Positions 1 to 8,733 are shown, counted from the stretch's first letter. The stretch: 18,290 nt of DNA from Bacillota bacterium (GCA_021848765.1 JAJZTU010000033.1:1-18290); one strand, 5' to 3'. The notes: generated by a model not told the origin, from the letters alone. A program made the numbers and translations.

Positions 1-3
1 GCT

Positions 4-1512
4 GTGAGTAGTACATCCGCCTCTATGCTGAGAGCACAACGCAGGGCGAGAAATCGGAAGAAGAGGGACTTGCGTAAGCGACAAGTGAGTAAAGGAAGCA
101 AACAAGTGTCAAAATCCACCTTACCGAACCGGAATTGCCCGTGGAAGACGCAGGAAGAAGAGCGAACCGCCCGCCAGGTAATGGTGGAGGGCACACTAAA
201 AGTATTCAAGGAGTTACTGCCCGGATTGCTGGCTGAACTGGCAAAGATTCCGGATCCACGTAATGCGCAGAAGACGAAACACAAGTTGATAGTTTTACTG
301 TTGTATGGCCTGTTTGCTTTTGTCTTTCATTACTCGTCACGGCGTGAAGCAGGCCGTGAAATGAGCAGGCCGGTCTTTTTTGAAACTCTAAAACAATTGT
401 TTCCGGAACTGGAGAGTCTACCCCATCAAGATACCCTGTGCCGGTTACTGGAGAGAATTGAGGTAGAAGAGATTGAAACTGCGCAAATAAACTTACTGCG
501 GCGGCTAATTCGCAACAAAAAGTTCGTCCACTATTTAGTTAAGAAGCGATACCTAATCGCCATTGACGGCACCCAGAAATTCACGTCAGAGGAATGCTGG
601 GGTGAAGAATATTTGCAGCGGCATAATAAAGGGCAAGATGAGGAACCTCAATACTACGTGTATCTACTGGAAGCCAAACTGGTCTTTCCCAATGGTCTTG
701 TTCTGCCGCTGATGAGCGAATTTCTGAATAATACCTTGGATGAAGTGACAAACAAGCAGGACTGCGAGCTCAAGGCTTTCAAACGCTTAGCCGAACGGCT
801 ACATCAGCATTTCCCCAAGCTGCCGATCACGGTACTGCTGGATGGATTATATGCCAATGGTCCTGTGATGGCCCTATGTCGGAAATACCGTTGGGAATTT
901 ATGATTGTGCTTCAGGATGACGCATTACCCTTGGTCTGGAGAGAAGCAAATGCATTGCATAAACTTCATCCGGAGCAGGAGCATACACAAACATGGAATG
1001 GGCGTTATCAGAGATTTTGGTGGGTCAATGACATTATCTATGAATACGGTCCTGGTGGACGTCAGAAATTGAGGATTCATATGGTCGTGTGTGAAGAAAC
1101 GTGGGAGGAAAACGGACAACAGGGTGAAATTATCAGCAAAATGTCCCGCCATGCCTGGATATCCAGCGAACCGCTCAGCAAGAAAAACGTGCATACTCGG
1201 TGCAATTTAATGGCAAGACAACGCTGGGGCATCGAAAACGATTTTTTGCAGGAAAAGCATCAGGGATACTACTACGAGCATGTCTTCTCCCATGATTGGA
1301 ATGCCATGAAAGGCTATCACTACTTGATGCATCTGGCTCACTTGCTGAATGAATTGACGCAAAGATCGATAGGGTTGGTGGAACAGGTGCGGGAAGTAGG
1401 GATTCGAGGGTTCGTTCGCCTCCTGCGCGAAACGCTTAGTAGTCCTTGGTTGAACAAAGAACGAATTGAGTTTCTTGTCGGACAACGCCACCAACTTCGG
1501 CTCATCGCCTGA
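4..1512 (+). CDS. DDE transposase, IS4-like (insertion sequence)
   Basis: Cut-and-paste transposase of about 502 residues. A basic N-terminus (residues 1-45, rich in Arg/Lys) precedes a DDE core. The likely catalytic residues are D188 in an IDGT motif, D280 in LLDGLY and E411 in RWGIEND. The spacing R407-3-E411-6-K418 fits the IS4 signature R(3)E(6)K, but the tyrosine expected three residues before that arginine is alanine here. The reading frame is intact, so the protein may be active. The frame is open to the left edge, so the GTG at 4 is only the first possible start seen; the ATG at 25 or a start outside the window are alternatives. No left terminal repeat can be seen and I could not fix the right end. 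The exact IS family is not assigned. Its position in front of a long housekeeping operon suggests an inserted element. Confidence 0.85.
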   Translation: MSSTSASMLRAQRRARNRKKRDLRKRQVSKGSKQVSKSTLPNRNCPWKTQEEERTARQVMVEGTLKVFKELLPGLLAELAKIPDPRNAQKTKHKLIVLLLYGLFAFVFHYSSRREAGREMSRPVFFETLKQLFPELESLPHQDTLCRLLERIEVEEIETAQINLLRRLIRNKKFVHYLVKKRYLIAIDGTQKFTSEECWGEEYLQRHNKGQDEEPQYYVYLLEAKLVFPNGLVLPLMSEFLNNTLDEVTNKQDCELKAFKRLAERLHQHFPKLPITVLLDGLYANGPVMALCRKYRWEFMIVLQDDALPLVWREANALHKLHPEQEHTQTWNGRYQRFWWVNDIIYEYGPGGRQKLRIHMVVCEETWEENGQQGEIISKMSRHAWISSEPLSKKNVHTRCNLMARQRWGIENDFLQEKHQGYYYEHVFSHDWNAMKGYHYLMHLAHLLNELTQRSIGLVEQVREVGIRGFVRLLRETLSSPWLNKERIEFLVGQRHQLRLIA

Positions 1513-1732
1513 CCTGCTTCGGGGATAGCATAGAATTTGAACCTTATCAGAATCCCGGTAATAGATCGCTAACGGGTTGGCTTTCAGTCTGTCTTTTTTA
1601 GAACATAGTTTGTGATTCGTCTTAATAAATGGTGAACTTTTTCAAGGGGGGATCAAAAAAATACCATCAAAACAGGATACGTCGTTTAGAAACCGCTAAT
1701 TATCAACTCGAAAGATATTTAAGCAATTTCAT

Positions 1733-1780
1733 GCGTCAGCTCTGACGCTAGCCGGGCTTTCTTTACGCATCGCAAGCCCG
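1733..1780. repeat. Two adjacent inverted repeats around the promoter
   Basis: The first is a perfect 7-bp repeat, GCGTCAG (1733-1739) and CTGACGC (1742-1748), with a 2-base centre. The second is CGGGCTT (about 1753-1759) and AAGCCCG (1774-1780) with a 14-base loop that contains the proposed -35 element. ATGCGT at 1731-1736 can also pair with ACGCAT at 1765-1770, giving an alternative fold. They could be operator half-sites, a terminator remnant or part of the element's end; the sequence alone does not decide. Confidence 0.5.
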
Positions 1781-1791
1781 TATGATATAAT
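1762..1791 (+). promoter_or_regulatory. Probable sigma-A-type promoter of the tRNA nucleotidyltransferase operon
   Basis: A perfect -10 TATAAT (1786-1791) lies 18 bases after TTTACG (1762-1767), which matches four of six bases of the -35 consensus. Transcription would begin near 1798, about 30 bases before the preferred start codon at 1829. It would serve the run of genes to 8733, whose gaps are short or absent. Confidence 0.65.
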
Positions 1792-1828
1792 GAAAAGCTA
1801 GGAACAGTAGATGACTGGAGAGGACAAA

Positions 1829-4513
1829 ATGGAAATCATCGTAAGCCACAGTAATACAGATTTTGATGGGTTGGCCTCCATGGTAGCTGCTAAAAAGCTC
1901 TACCCTGAAGCCGAGTTAGTCTTCCCCGGCAAGCTGTGCCGGAATGTAGAGGACTTTATGGCCCTGCATAAAGATACCCTGACTGTCCACATGGCCAAGG
2001 ATATTCCCCTGGAGCGGGTAGATAAGCTGATTTTGGTGGATACCAAGACTAAGAGCCGTTTGGGCCACTTGCAAAAGGTAGTTCAGCAACAAGGACTTAC
2101 CGTGCATATTTACGACCACCATCCCCGGACCGACCAGGACCTTGACGGTGTCCTGGAGGTTCTGGACCCTGTGGGGGCTACTACCACCTTGTTGGTAGAG
2201 CTTATTCAGGAAGCCGGTTTGCAAATTAACTCCTTTGAAGCCACAATTTTAGCCCTGGGTGTTTATGAAGATACCGGCTGCCTCACCTTTTCCACCTCAA
2301 CTGCCCGGGATGCGGCTGCTATCGCCTATCTCCTGGAGCAAGGGGCCAACCTTAAGGTGATTGCCGACTTTATCGGCCGGCCCCTTACTGAGCCCCAGAA
2401 GAATCTCCTGAATAACCTTATCCTGTCTGCTGAGCACTATCTCATTCACGGGACAAAAGTGCTGGTCGCTAAATCCACCGTGGATGAATATATCGGAGGC
2501 TTGGCTCTGCTCACCCACAAGCTTGGCGAGATTGAGAGCGTGGATGTAATTATGGCTGTAGTGGAAATGGAGGACCGGGTGCACATTGTGGCCCGGAGCA
2601 GGGTGGACCATGTCAGTGTATCTGACATCCTGGATGCTTTTGGGGGCGGAGGCCACGACAAAGCGGCTTCTGCCACCATTAAGGATATTCATGTGGAAGA
2701 GGTGCAGCGCCAACTCCTGCAAGTACTTCAGGAAAAGATCAAGCCCATGACCACAGCTTCCCAGCTAATGTCAGCGCCTGTCAAAACAGTGTTTCCCGAT
2801 ACCAGCATAGACGAGGCGGGCAAAATCATGCTCCGCTACGGCCACTCCGGCCTTCCGGTGGTTGACCCGAATCTGGATATAGTTGGCATCATCTCCAGGC
2901 GGGATGTGGACAAGGCTAAACACCACGGTTTGGGGCATGCCCCTGTCAAAGGCTATATGTCCCGCCGGGTAATTTCCATCAGTCCGGACGTGCCCTTGCC
3001 TGAAATCCAGCGAATTTTAATTGATAACCACATTGGGCGCCTTCCTGTAGTGGAAAACGGCCGGCTTCTGGGGATAGTTTCCCGGACTGACGTGCTGCGG
3101 ACCCTGCATGGGGAAAGTTATCCCGAAACTTATCAAAAGATCTATCTCCCGGAGGGAGAGCACCAGAGGAAAACCGGGAAAACTATCAAAGAACTCATGA
3201 TTGAAAGATTACCGGAAAAAATCCGCGACATCTTAGGGAAAATCTGCTACCTGTCCTTACATAAAAATTTTAAGGTTTATGTAGTGGGCGGATTTGTCCG
3301 GGACCTGCTCCTGGGTGTCGAGAACTTTGACATAGACCTGGTGGTAGAAGGTGACGGTATTGGCTTTGCCCGGATCCTGGCGGAGTTCTTTTGCGGCAGG
3401 GTCAAAATACATGAAAAATTCGGGACTGCTATCGTGGTGCTGCCTGACAACTTTAAAATCGATGTGGCCACCGCCCGGACGGAATTTTACGAATACCCGG
3501 CCGCGCTGCCTAAGGTAGAGACATCCACTCTGAAAGAAGACCTGTATCGCCGTGACTTCACCATTAATGCCATGGCAATTGACCTGACCAAGGAAAGATT
3601 CGGGGACTTGGTAGACTACTTTGGGGCCAGGAGGGATTTGGAGCGCAAGGCGGTGCGTATTCTCTATACCCTAAGTTTTGTGGAAGACCCAACCCGGATT
3701 TTCCGGGCCATCCGCTTTGAACAACGCTATGATTTTACCATGGAGGCCCAAACCCTGGAATTGGCCAAAAAAGCCATCAAGGACAATTGGCTGCAGAAGC
3801 TGTCCTATGACAGGATCAGGGAGGAACTCAAGCATATCTTTAATGAGGAATACCCCATCAAGGCCATCAGCCGGATGCGCGAATTGGGACTATGGAAAAC
3901 CATCATGCCGGAAATTGACTTTTGTGATGAGGTCCGGCGAGTGGTGGATAACCTGCCCCTGGCCAATAACCTGGTGGCCAAAGAGGTCCTTAACCCCCAC
4001 GGTCTCCATCCCTGGTTGTCCTATTTTGCGGCAATGGTGCACCAATTGGATACGGCAACTGTCCACCAGGTATGTGAGAGGTTTAAGTTAAGCACTGACG
4101 ACCAGAAAATAATCAAGGATACGGTGAACAACTGGGCCGCAGCTCTGGAAATTCTGGATACTGAGGCAGAAGTGTCCCTAAGCACTGTCTCCCGTACTAT
4201 CGGAGAACTCCCCAAGGAGGCCTGTGCCTTCATTCTGGCCAAAGCCCAGAATCTTAGAGTCTGGGAACTGGTACAAAAATACCTGAACAGAAGCAAAGTA
4301 AGTGAACTGGAGATAGACGGAAATGACCTTAAGGAAATGGGTTGTCCCAGGGGCCCTCTCTACGGACAAATCCTGCAGGAAGTCTGGGAGGCTAAACTGG
4401 ATAACCTGGCAATGGGTAGGGAGGCCGAACTGCGTTTGGCCAGGAAGCTCTTAAAACAGGCCCTGGAAGACGGACAGGAAGCGCTGGAGAGAGGAGCACG
4501 AGTCAATGTTTGA
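1829..4513 (+). CDS. A-adding tRNA nucleotidyltransferase with DHH and CBS domains
   Basis: Multidomain tRNA 3'-end maturation enzyme of 894 residues. Residues 1-150 form a DHH phosphoesterase-like domain with NTDFDG near residue 9 and D96-H97-H98-P99. A DHHA1 part follows with GGGGH at 272-276. Two CBS domains span roughly 310-430. The nucleotidyltransferase head begins near 480 with G487-G488 and the metal ligands D501 and D503 (FDIDLV), followed by RRDFTINAMA and DPTRIFRAIRF motifs and the RNA-binding helices. Family knowledge says such fusions add the terminal A, with a separate CC-adding enzyme; strict A versus CCA activity cannot be read here. The ATG at 1829 is preferred over the in-frame ATG at 1811 because GGAGAGG (1817-1823) sits five bases before it. 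The gene overlaps the next by 8 bases. Confidence 0.9.
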   Translation: MEIIVSHSNTDFDGLASMVAAKKLYPEAELVFPGKLCRNVEDFMALHKDTLTVHMAKDIPLERVDKLILVDTKTKSRLGHLQKVVQQQGLTVHIYDHHPRTDQDLDGVLEVLDPVGATTTLLVELIQEAGLQINSFEATILALGVYEDTGCLTFSTSTARDAAAIAYLLEQGANLKVIADFIGRPLTEPQKNLLNNLILSAEHYLIHGTKVLVAKSTVDEYIGGLALLTHKLGEIESVDVIMAVVEMEDRVHIVARSRVDHVSVSDILDAFGGGGHDKAASATIKDIHVEEVQRQLLQVLQEKIKPMTTASQLMSAPVKTVFPDTSIDEAGKIMLRYGHSGLPVVDPNLDIVGIISRRDVDKAKHHGLGHAPVKGYMSRRVISISPDVPLPEIQRILIDNHIGRLPVVENGRLLGIVSRTDVLRTLHGESYPETYQKIYLPEGEHQRKTGKTIKELMIERLPEKIRDILGKICYLSLHKNFKVYVVGGFVRDLLLGVENFDIDLVVEGDGIGFARILAEFFCGRVKIHEKFGTAIVVLPDNFKIDVATARTEFYEYPAALPKVETSTLKEDLYRRDFTINAMAIDLTKERFGDLVDYFGARRDLERKAVRILYTLSFVEDPTRIFRAIRFEQRYDFTMEAQTLELAKKAIKDNWLQKLSYDRIREELKHIFNEEYPIKAISRMRELGLWKTIMPEIDFCDEVRRVVDNLPLANNLVAKEVLNPHGLHPWLSYFAAMVHQLDTATVHQVCERFKLSTDDQKIIKDTVNNWAAALEILDTEAEVSLSTVSRTIGELPKEACAFILAKAQNLRVWELVQKYLNRSKVSELEIDGNDLKEMGCPRGPLYGQILQEVWEAKLDNLAMGREAELRLARKLLKQALEDGQEALERGARVNV

Positions 4514-5126
4514 CCCTAACTACATTTACTACAAGGCCGCCCTGATTCCCGGCATTATCCTCGGCCTAACCCTGCACGAATATGCCCATGCCAAGGTGGC
4601 TGACATGTTGGGGGACCCTACTCCCAGGCTGCTGGGCCGGGTAACCCTTGATCCCTTGAAGCACTTGGACCCGTTGGGGACGCTCTTGATTTTCGTGCTC
4701 GGCTTCGGTTGGGCGAAACCGGTTCCCATAACCCCATCGAACATTCGGGGTAACCAGCGCCTGGGCGAAATCTGGATTTCTCTGGCCGGGCCGGGTGCCA
4801 ATCTGGTTTTGGCCTTTGTGTCCATGCTGATTATGAACTGGTTTGGACCCGGCCTAGGGTCTATAGGGCTTACTATCGTCAAGATGTCGGTCAGTATTAA
4901 TATACTGCTGGCTGCCCTGAACCTTATCCCCATTCCCCCTTTGGACGGTTCTTCCCTGGTGATGAACCTGTGGAAGCGTCCCCCGGGCTGGGTATATTTT
5001 CTGCATAATAACGGTATGGTTGTGCTAATTCTGTTAATGTTGACCGGCGTTTTGAGCAAAATCCTCTACCCGGTAATGGCAGTGTTCCAGATTGTACTTG
5101 GCACTTTAGCCGGACTGATTAGTTAG
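4506..5126 (+). CDS. Site-2 protease family membrane metalloprotease (M50)
   Basis: Polytopic membrane protein of 206 residues with a zinc-protease motif H24-E25-Y-A-H28 in the first membrane segment and a second metal-ligand motif, PIPPLDG, with D147 in a later segment. This is the short, PDZ-less form of peptidase M50 common in Firmicutes next to trpS and scpA. The physiological substrate is unknown. It may cut membrane-embedded peptides, and no anti-sigma partner is present nearby. The ATG overlaps the stop of the preceding gene, and a purine-rich GGAGAGAGGAG lies just upstream, which suggests translational coupling. It appears intact: the lengths of the membrane segments and both metal motifs are as expected. 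Confidence 0.88.
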   Translation: MFDPNYIYYKAALIPGIILGLTLHEYAHAKVADMLGDPTPRLLGRVTLDPLKHLDPLGTLLIFVLGFGWAKPVPITPSNIRGNQRLGEIWISLAGPGANLVLAFVSMLIMNWFGPGLGSIGLTIVKMSVSINILLAALNLIPIPPLDGSSLVMNLWKRPPGWVYFLHNNGMVVLILLMLTGVLSKILYPVMAVFQIVLGTLAGLIS

Positions 5127-5139
5127 CGGTAGCTACCGC
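5126..5139. repeat. 14-bp perfect palindrome after the protease gene
   Basis: GCGGTAGCTACCGC begins at the last base of the protease stop codon, in the 62-base gap before trpS. It has no loop and no T-run, so it is a poor terminator. It might be a protein-binding site or an mRNA processing element, or chance. Confidence 0.35.
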
Positions 5140-5188
5140 GTGCCGGTCTGTAGATTGTATTAATAAGTGATAGCAAGGAGTTGACGAG

Positions 5189-6175
5189 ATGAGCAAAGGG
5201 ACAATCTTAAGCGGCATGCGTCCTACGGGGAGGCTGCACATTGGGCACTTAAGCGTGTTGGACAACTGGGTAAAACTTCAGGAAGAGTACAACTGCTTTT
5301 TTATGGTAGCTGACTGGCATGCTCTCACCACCAGTTTTGAAGATACCTCCAAGATTAAGGAGAACACCCGGGATATGGTAATCGACTGGCTGAGCGCCGG
5401 CCTTGACCCCGGGAAGAGTGCGATTTTTGTCCAGTCTCATGTTCACCAGCATGCAGAATTGCACCTGGTGTTTTCCATGCTTACTCCTATCTCCTGGCTG
5501 GAGCGCTGTCCTACCTTTAAGGACCAGGTCCAGCAATTAGGTGAACAGGGTAAAGACATCAACACCTACGGTTTTTTGGGTTATCCTTTGCTGCAGGCGG
5601 CAGACATCTTGATTTACAAAGCCAACGCCGTGCCTGTAGGCGAAGACCAATTGCCCCACCTGGAAATGACCCGGGAAGTGGCCCGGCGTTATAACTTCAT
5701 GTATGACACCAAGCTCTTCCCCGAGCCCCAGCCCATCCTGGCCAAGGTATCCCTGCTTCCGGGCACTGACGGCCGCAAGATGAGCAAATCCTATAATAAC
5801 GACATTGCCATCGGGGCTTCCAGTGAAGAGATTCAAACCAAGGTACGCAGCATGATTACTGACCCGGCCAGGGTAAGGAAAAACGATCCCGGTAACCCTG
5901 AGGTCTGTGTGGTTTACACCTTCCAAAAAATCTATAACCCCGCTGAAACCGGGGAAATAGCTGCCGAATGCCGCCAGGGCGCCATCGGCTGTGTAGCCTG
6001 CAAGAAAAAGCTGGCCGAAAAGATGGACGCCGTCATGGCCCCCTACCGGGAGCGCCGGGAAGCCTTAATGGCCAACCCCGGACGGGTAGACGAAATCCTT
6101 GCCGCCGGTGACGAAAAGGCCTCCGCAGCCGCGGCTAAGACCATGGCAGAAGTCCGTAACGTATTGGGCTTCTAA
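5189..6175 (+). CDS. trpS: Tryptophan--tRNA ligase
   Basis: Class I aminoacyl-tRNA synthetase that charges tRNA-Trp using ATP; cytoplasmic homodimer in known cases. The 328-residue length is typical. The signature TGRLHIGH has HIGH at 17-20, and KMSKS lies at 197-201, both intact. The C-terminal region contains GCVACKKKL, as in many bacterial TrpRS. The start ATG follows AAGGAG by about eight bases. Many Firmicutes control trpS with a T-box leader, but only 62 bases separate it from the upstream gene, so no T-box fits; expression probably depends on the operon. scpA follows after 25 bases. Confidence 0.96.
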   Translation: MSKGTILSGMRPTGRLHIGHLSVLDNWVKLQEEYNCFFMVADWHALTTSFEDTSKIKENTRDMVIDWLSAGLDPGKSAIFVQSHVHQHAELHLVFSMLTPISWLERCPTFKDQVQQLGEQGKDINTYGFLGYPLLQAADILIYKANAVPVGEDQLPHLEMTREVARRYNFMYDTKLFPEPQPILAKVSLLPGTDGRKMSKSYNNDIAIGASSEEIQTKVRSMITDPARVRKNDPGNPEVCVVYTFQKIYNPAETGEIAAECRQGAIGCVACKKKLAEKMDAVMAPYRERREALMANPGRVDEILAAGDEKASAAAAKTMAEVRNVLGF

Positions 6176-6200
6176 AACTGGACAGGAGGGAGGCACAGCA

Positions 6201-6950
6201 TTGGCTTACCAAATTAAGCTGGAAGTATTCGAAGGCCCATTTGACCTGCTCTTTCACCTTATCGACAAGAACGAGGTGGATATCTACGACATACCTATAG
6301 CCAAGATTACAGACCACTACCTGGAATATATTTCCCAGATGCAAATGCTGGACCTGGATGTGGCCAGCGAATTTTTGGTCATGGCCGCTAACCTCCTGGC
6401 CATCAAAGCCCGCATGCTCCTCCCCAAGCCTCCTAAGGAAGAATTTGACGAAGAGCTGGGTACCGACCCCCGGGATGAGCTGGTAGAACGCCTGTTGGAG
6501 TACAGGAAATTCAAGCAGGTGGCTGAGTTGTTGAAGGAGAGGGAAAAAATCCAGGGAAGAGTCTTCACCAGGTTTAATGATGAAGAAATGTTCAGCTCCT
6601 TGTTTAGCAAAGAAAATCCTTTGGAGGGAATCAGCATGACTGACCTGATTACCGCCCTCCAGGAGGTTTTGAACCGGGTTGAGGAAGAAGCAGTTCCCCG
6701 GGAAATCCCCCGGGAGGAATACAGCATCAGGGATAAAATGCGCGAAATAGTCCGGAGGCTGGTCTTTCATCCTAACGGTGTGGCCTTCAGCCAGCTGTTC
6801 CTCAAGAAGAACATTAACCGGGTAGAGGTAGTGGTAACCTTTTTGGCTCTCTTAGAGCTGATTAAGCTAAAAAAGGTTGCCATTCATCAATCCCGGGTTT
6901 TTGCGGAAATTACTGTGTTTACCCGCCGGGAAGAACTAGCCGGCCAGTAG
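6201..6950 (+). CDS. scpA: Segregation and condensation protein A (kleisin)
   Basis: Kleisin subunit of the SMC-ScpAB condensin, which compacts and segregates the chromosome. The 249-residue protein opens with YQIKLEVFEGPFDLLFHLIDKNEVDIYDIPI, the standard ScpA N-terminal SMC-neck-binding region (quoted here only in part as key motif FEGPFDLLFHL), and ends in a winged-helix region that binds the SMC head. The start is set at TTG 6201: GGAGGGAGG (6185-6193) is seven bases upstream and homologues begin at this point, whereas a longer frame from 6099 would overlap trpS without a ribosome binding site. scpB follows after 48 bases. Confidence 0.93.
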   Translation: MAYQIKLEVFEGPFDLLFHLIDKNEVDIYDIPIAKITDHYLEYISQMQMLDLDVASEFLVMAANLLAIKARMLLPKPPKEEFDEELGTDPRDELVERLLEYRKFKQVAELLKEREKIQGRVFTRFNDEEMFSSLFSKENPLEGISMTDLITALQEVLNRVEEEAVPREIPREEYSIRDKMREIVRRLVFHPNGVAFSQLFLKKNINRVEVVVTFLALLELIKLKKVAIHQSRVFAEITVFTRREELAGQ

Positions 6951-6998
6951 TCCTGTTCAAGCAGACTCTTTCAGACTGGGGGGATAACTATAGTTGTC

Positions 6999-7568
6999 TT
7001 GTTTCACGATGAAACCAAAGCGGTGATTGAATGCTTGCTATTTGTCGCCAGCGACCCTGTTAGGCTAGAGCGTATCGCTGAAATCGCTGAAATTGATGCC
7101 CAGGATGCCCGTGAACTGCTGATTGAACTCCAGGAAGATTACCGCCGTGGTAAACGGGGTATGCAGGTTGTCGAAATCGCCAACGGCTACCAGATGACCA
7201 CCAAGCCGGAAATGGCCCCTTACATAGAAAGGCTGTATCGCCCCCAGGCTAACTACGGCTTGTCCAAGGCCGCCTTGGAAACCCTGGCTATTGTGGCCTA
7301 CAAACAGCCCATCACCAGGGGTGAAGTGGAAATGATCCGGGGAGTTAAAGTAGACAGGGCGATGAGCACCCTGGTGGAAAAAGGCTTAGTTAAAGAGGTT
7401 GGCCGCAAGGAAGGAGCGGGACGTCCGGTTCTGTTCGGTACTACGGACAAGTTCCTCCGGCACTTCGGCCTGAAATCCCTTGAGGAGCTGCCAAGCCTGG
7501 AGGATTTCATTGTCCGGCATAGTGAGGATGAGTTGGTGATTACAGAGCCGGTAGAGGATGAGGAGTAG
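6999..7568 (+). CDS. scpB: Segregation and condensation protein B
   Basis: Partner of ScpA in the SMC condensin; a dimer of two winged-helix domains that binds the kleisin linker. The 189-residue protein carries the diagnostic LETLAIVAYKQPITRGEVE stretch near residues 92-110, followed by GRPVLFGTTDKFLRHFGL. The start is TTG at 6999; a GGGGGG run (6978-6983) lies about 15 bases upstream, which is longer than usual, so the exact initiation point is less sure than the gene. The C-terminal tail is acidic. It is flanked by scpA and the ytfI-like gene in the same direction. Confidence 0.93.
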   Translation: MFHDETKAVIECLLFVASDPVRLERIAEIAEIDAQDARELLIELQEDYRRGKRGMQVVEIANGYQMTTKPEMAPYIERLYRPQANYGLSKAALETLAIVAYKQPITRGEVEMIRGVKVDRAMSTLVEKGLVKEVGRKEGAGRPVLFGTTDKFLRHFGLKSLEELPSLEDFIVRHSEDELVITEPVEDEE

Positions 7569-7588
7569 ACAAATCAGGGAATTATAGC

Positions 7589-8314
7589 GTGGCAGGAATA
7601 GCCTTGGGAACAGGTGCACACACTAAGATGCTGGAAAAAACAGGGGAGTTCCCGAGGGGGGACAGCTATTTGTGGTGGTTGTATATTTTGGCTATCCTGA
7701 TAATCATACTTATCTTGCTGCTGGTTATGCCTGTCCGGGCGGATTTCCTGTACCAACGCCAGGGTGCTGATGATTTGTTTAGGGTGAAAATCTCCTCCTT
7801 TGGCGGCCTGTTGAATCTAAACCTGGTAGTACCCGTTGTGGAACAAGGCTTCAACTGGCTAAAGCCTTTTTTTCGCCTGGTTTTGCGTTCCCGGGTAGGC
7901 GGGCTTAAGCTTAAGGAGGAAACCATCCTTGATCCGGCGGAATGGTCGTGGGAGCGCATCAAGTTGTGGCTTAAAGAAGCAAAGTGGGCTGTGCCCATAG
8001 TGAAACCAGGCGCCAGGTATCTGCTTTCCAAATCAGTAATCCGCCACCTCTCCTGGCAGACCAGGCTGGGCACAGGGGACGCGGCGGTTACGGGAATGCT
8101 GGCCGGATTGGCCTGGGGCCTAAACAGCACCCTTTTTGCATGGTTGACTCACCGGGTTAGGAAAATTGTGGCCAGACCGAAAATATCCGTTGTCCCGGTT
8201 TTTGCCGCTTCAGCCTTTGCTTTGGATATCCACTGCATATTTGAAGTGCGGGTGGGCCATATTATTATTGCTGGAGCCACTGCCATAAGGAAAATTTGGC
8301 AGCAAAGGGGGTGA
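7589..8314 (+). CDS. DUF2953 membrane-anchored protein, YtfI-like
   Basis: Protein of up to 241 residues with one strongly hydrophobic N-terminal segment (LYILAILIIILILLLVMPV) and a soluble remainder ending in a second hydrophobic stretch. The pairing directly in front of a ytfJ homologue is the same as ytfI-ytfJ in Bacillus subtilis, which supports the DUF2953 call. No enzyme motif is seen. The start is uncertain: GTG 7589 has AGGGA upstream, ATG 7628 has a weak site, and TTG 7670 has GAGGGGGG six to eight bases before it and would place the membrane segment at the extreme N-terminus, as is usual for the family. Its stop lies only five bases before ytfJ. Confidence 0.7.
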   Translation: MAGIALGTGAHTKMLEKTGEFPRGDSYLWWLYILAILIIILILLLVMPVRADFLYQRQGADDLFRVKISSFGGLLNLNLVVPVVEQGFNWLKPFFRLVLRSRVGGLKLKEETILDPAEWSWERIKLWLKEAKWAVPIVKPGARYLLSKSVIRHLSWQTRLGTGDAAVTGMLAGLAWGLNSTLFAWLTHRVRKIVARPKISVVPVFAASAFALDIHCIFEVRVGHIIIAGATAIRKIWQQRG

Positions 8315-8319
8315 AGTAC

Positions 8320-8733
8320 ATGAGTGACCATCCCATAGAAGGTCTTATGAAGACAGCCATGGAAAGTATTAAAGAAATGGTGGATGTAAATACAATTGTC
8401 GGAGATCCCGTGGAAACCCCGGACGGTACAGTAATAATACCCATTACCAGGGTTTCCTGTGGTTTTGCTGCCGGTGGTGGCGAGTTCGAAGCATCTGTGG
8501 ACGATAATAAACAAAATCAAAAGGGTAACACCCACCCCTTCGGTGGGGGGAGTGGAGCCGGGGTTTCCGTTCAGCCCGTTGGCTTTTTAGTAGTTGGCAA
8601 TAATCAGGTCAGGTTGCTCCCGGTGGACGGTAATGCCGTGGTGGACCGCATAATTGATGTCGCACCCCAGCTTATCTCGCAGGTACAGTCCATGTTTGCT
8701 TCCAGGGATCATGACCGGTACGGTCCGCAATAA
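8320..8733 (+). CDS. ytfJ: Sporulation protein YtfJ (GerW family)
   Basis: Protein of 137 residues that matches the YtfJ/GerW family: HPIEGLMKTAMESIKEMVD at the N-terminus, then VETPDGTVIIPITRVSCGFAAGG, a Gly/Ser-rich segment (FGGGSGAGVSVQPVGFLVV) and a hydrophilic end. In Bacillus subtilis GerW is made in the forespore and is needed for germination with L-alanine. The start is ATG 8320, because AAAGGGGGTGA (8304-8314) overlaps the stop of the previous gene and lies five bases upstream; an in-frame GTG at 8296 has no such site. The glycine-rich part is a normal family feature. Confidence 0.88.
   Translation: MSDHPIEGLMKTAMESIKEMVDVNTIVGDPVETPDGTVIIPITRVSCGFAAGGGEFEASVDDNKQNQKGNTHPFGGGSGAGVSVQPVGFLVVGNNQVRLLPVDGNAVVDRIIDVAPQLISQVQSMFASRDHDRYGPQ

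Larger units (their letters stand above)
1513..1828. other. Intergenic region between transposase and operon
   Basis: About 300 bases without a gene. It becomes AT-rich after about 1560, including runs such as GGGGGGATCAAAAAAA near 1646. It must contain the right end of the insertion sequence, but no matching terminal repeat can be recognised without the left end. The last 100 bases hold two inverted repeats and a promoter, listed separately. No convincing small reading frame with a ribosome binding site was seen. Confidence 0.6.

Noticed and set aside
3678..4091. 137-codon plus-strand frame inside the nucleotidyltransferase gene
   Set aside because: It is a shifted frame within an intact, recognised coding sequence and shows no domain.
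4529..5059. Minus-strand frame of 176 codons opposite the site-2 protease gene
   Set aside because: Antisense shadow of a clear M50 protease; the translation has no recognisable domain.
5127..5188. T-box leader for trpS
   Set aside because: Only 62 bases separate the genes, too short for a T-box; no specifier or antiterminator sequence is seen.
6099..6200. N-terminal extension of ScpA from 6099
   Set aside because: It overlaps the end of trpS, has no ribosome binding site and does not match ScpA; TTG 6201 with GGAGGGAGG fits.
6135..6770. Long minus-strand frame opposite scpA (211 codons)
   Set aside because: It lies entirely antisense to trpS/scpA, has no family pattern or ribosome binding site, and follows from codon bias of the real gene.
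7666..8130. Minus-strand frame of 154 codons opposite the DUF2953 gene
   Set aside because: Antisense shadow; rich in Arg/Ser/Pro with no structure and no start signal.
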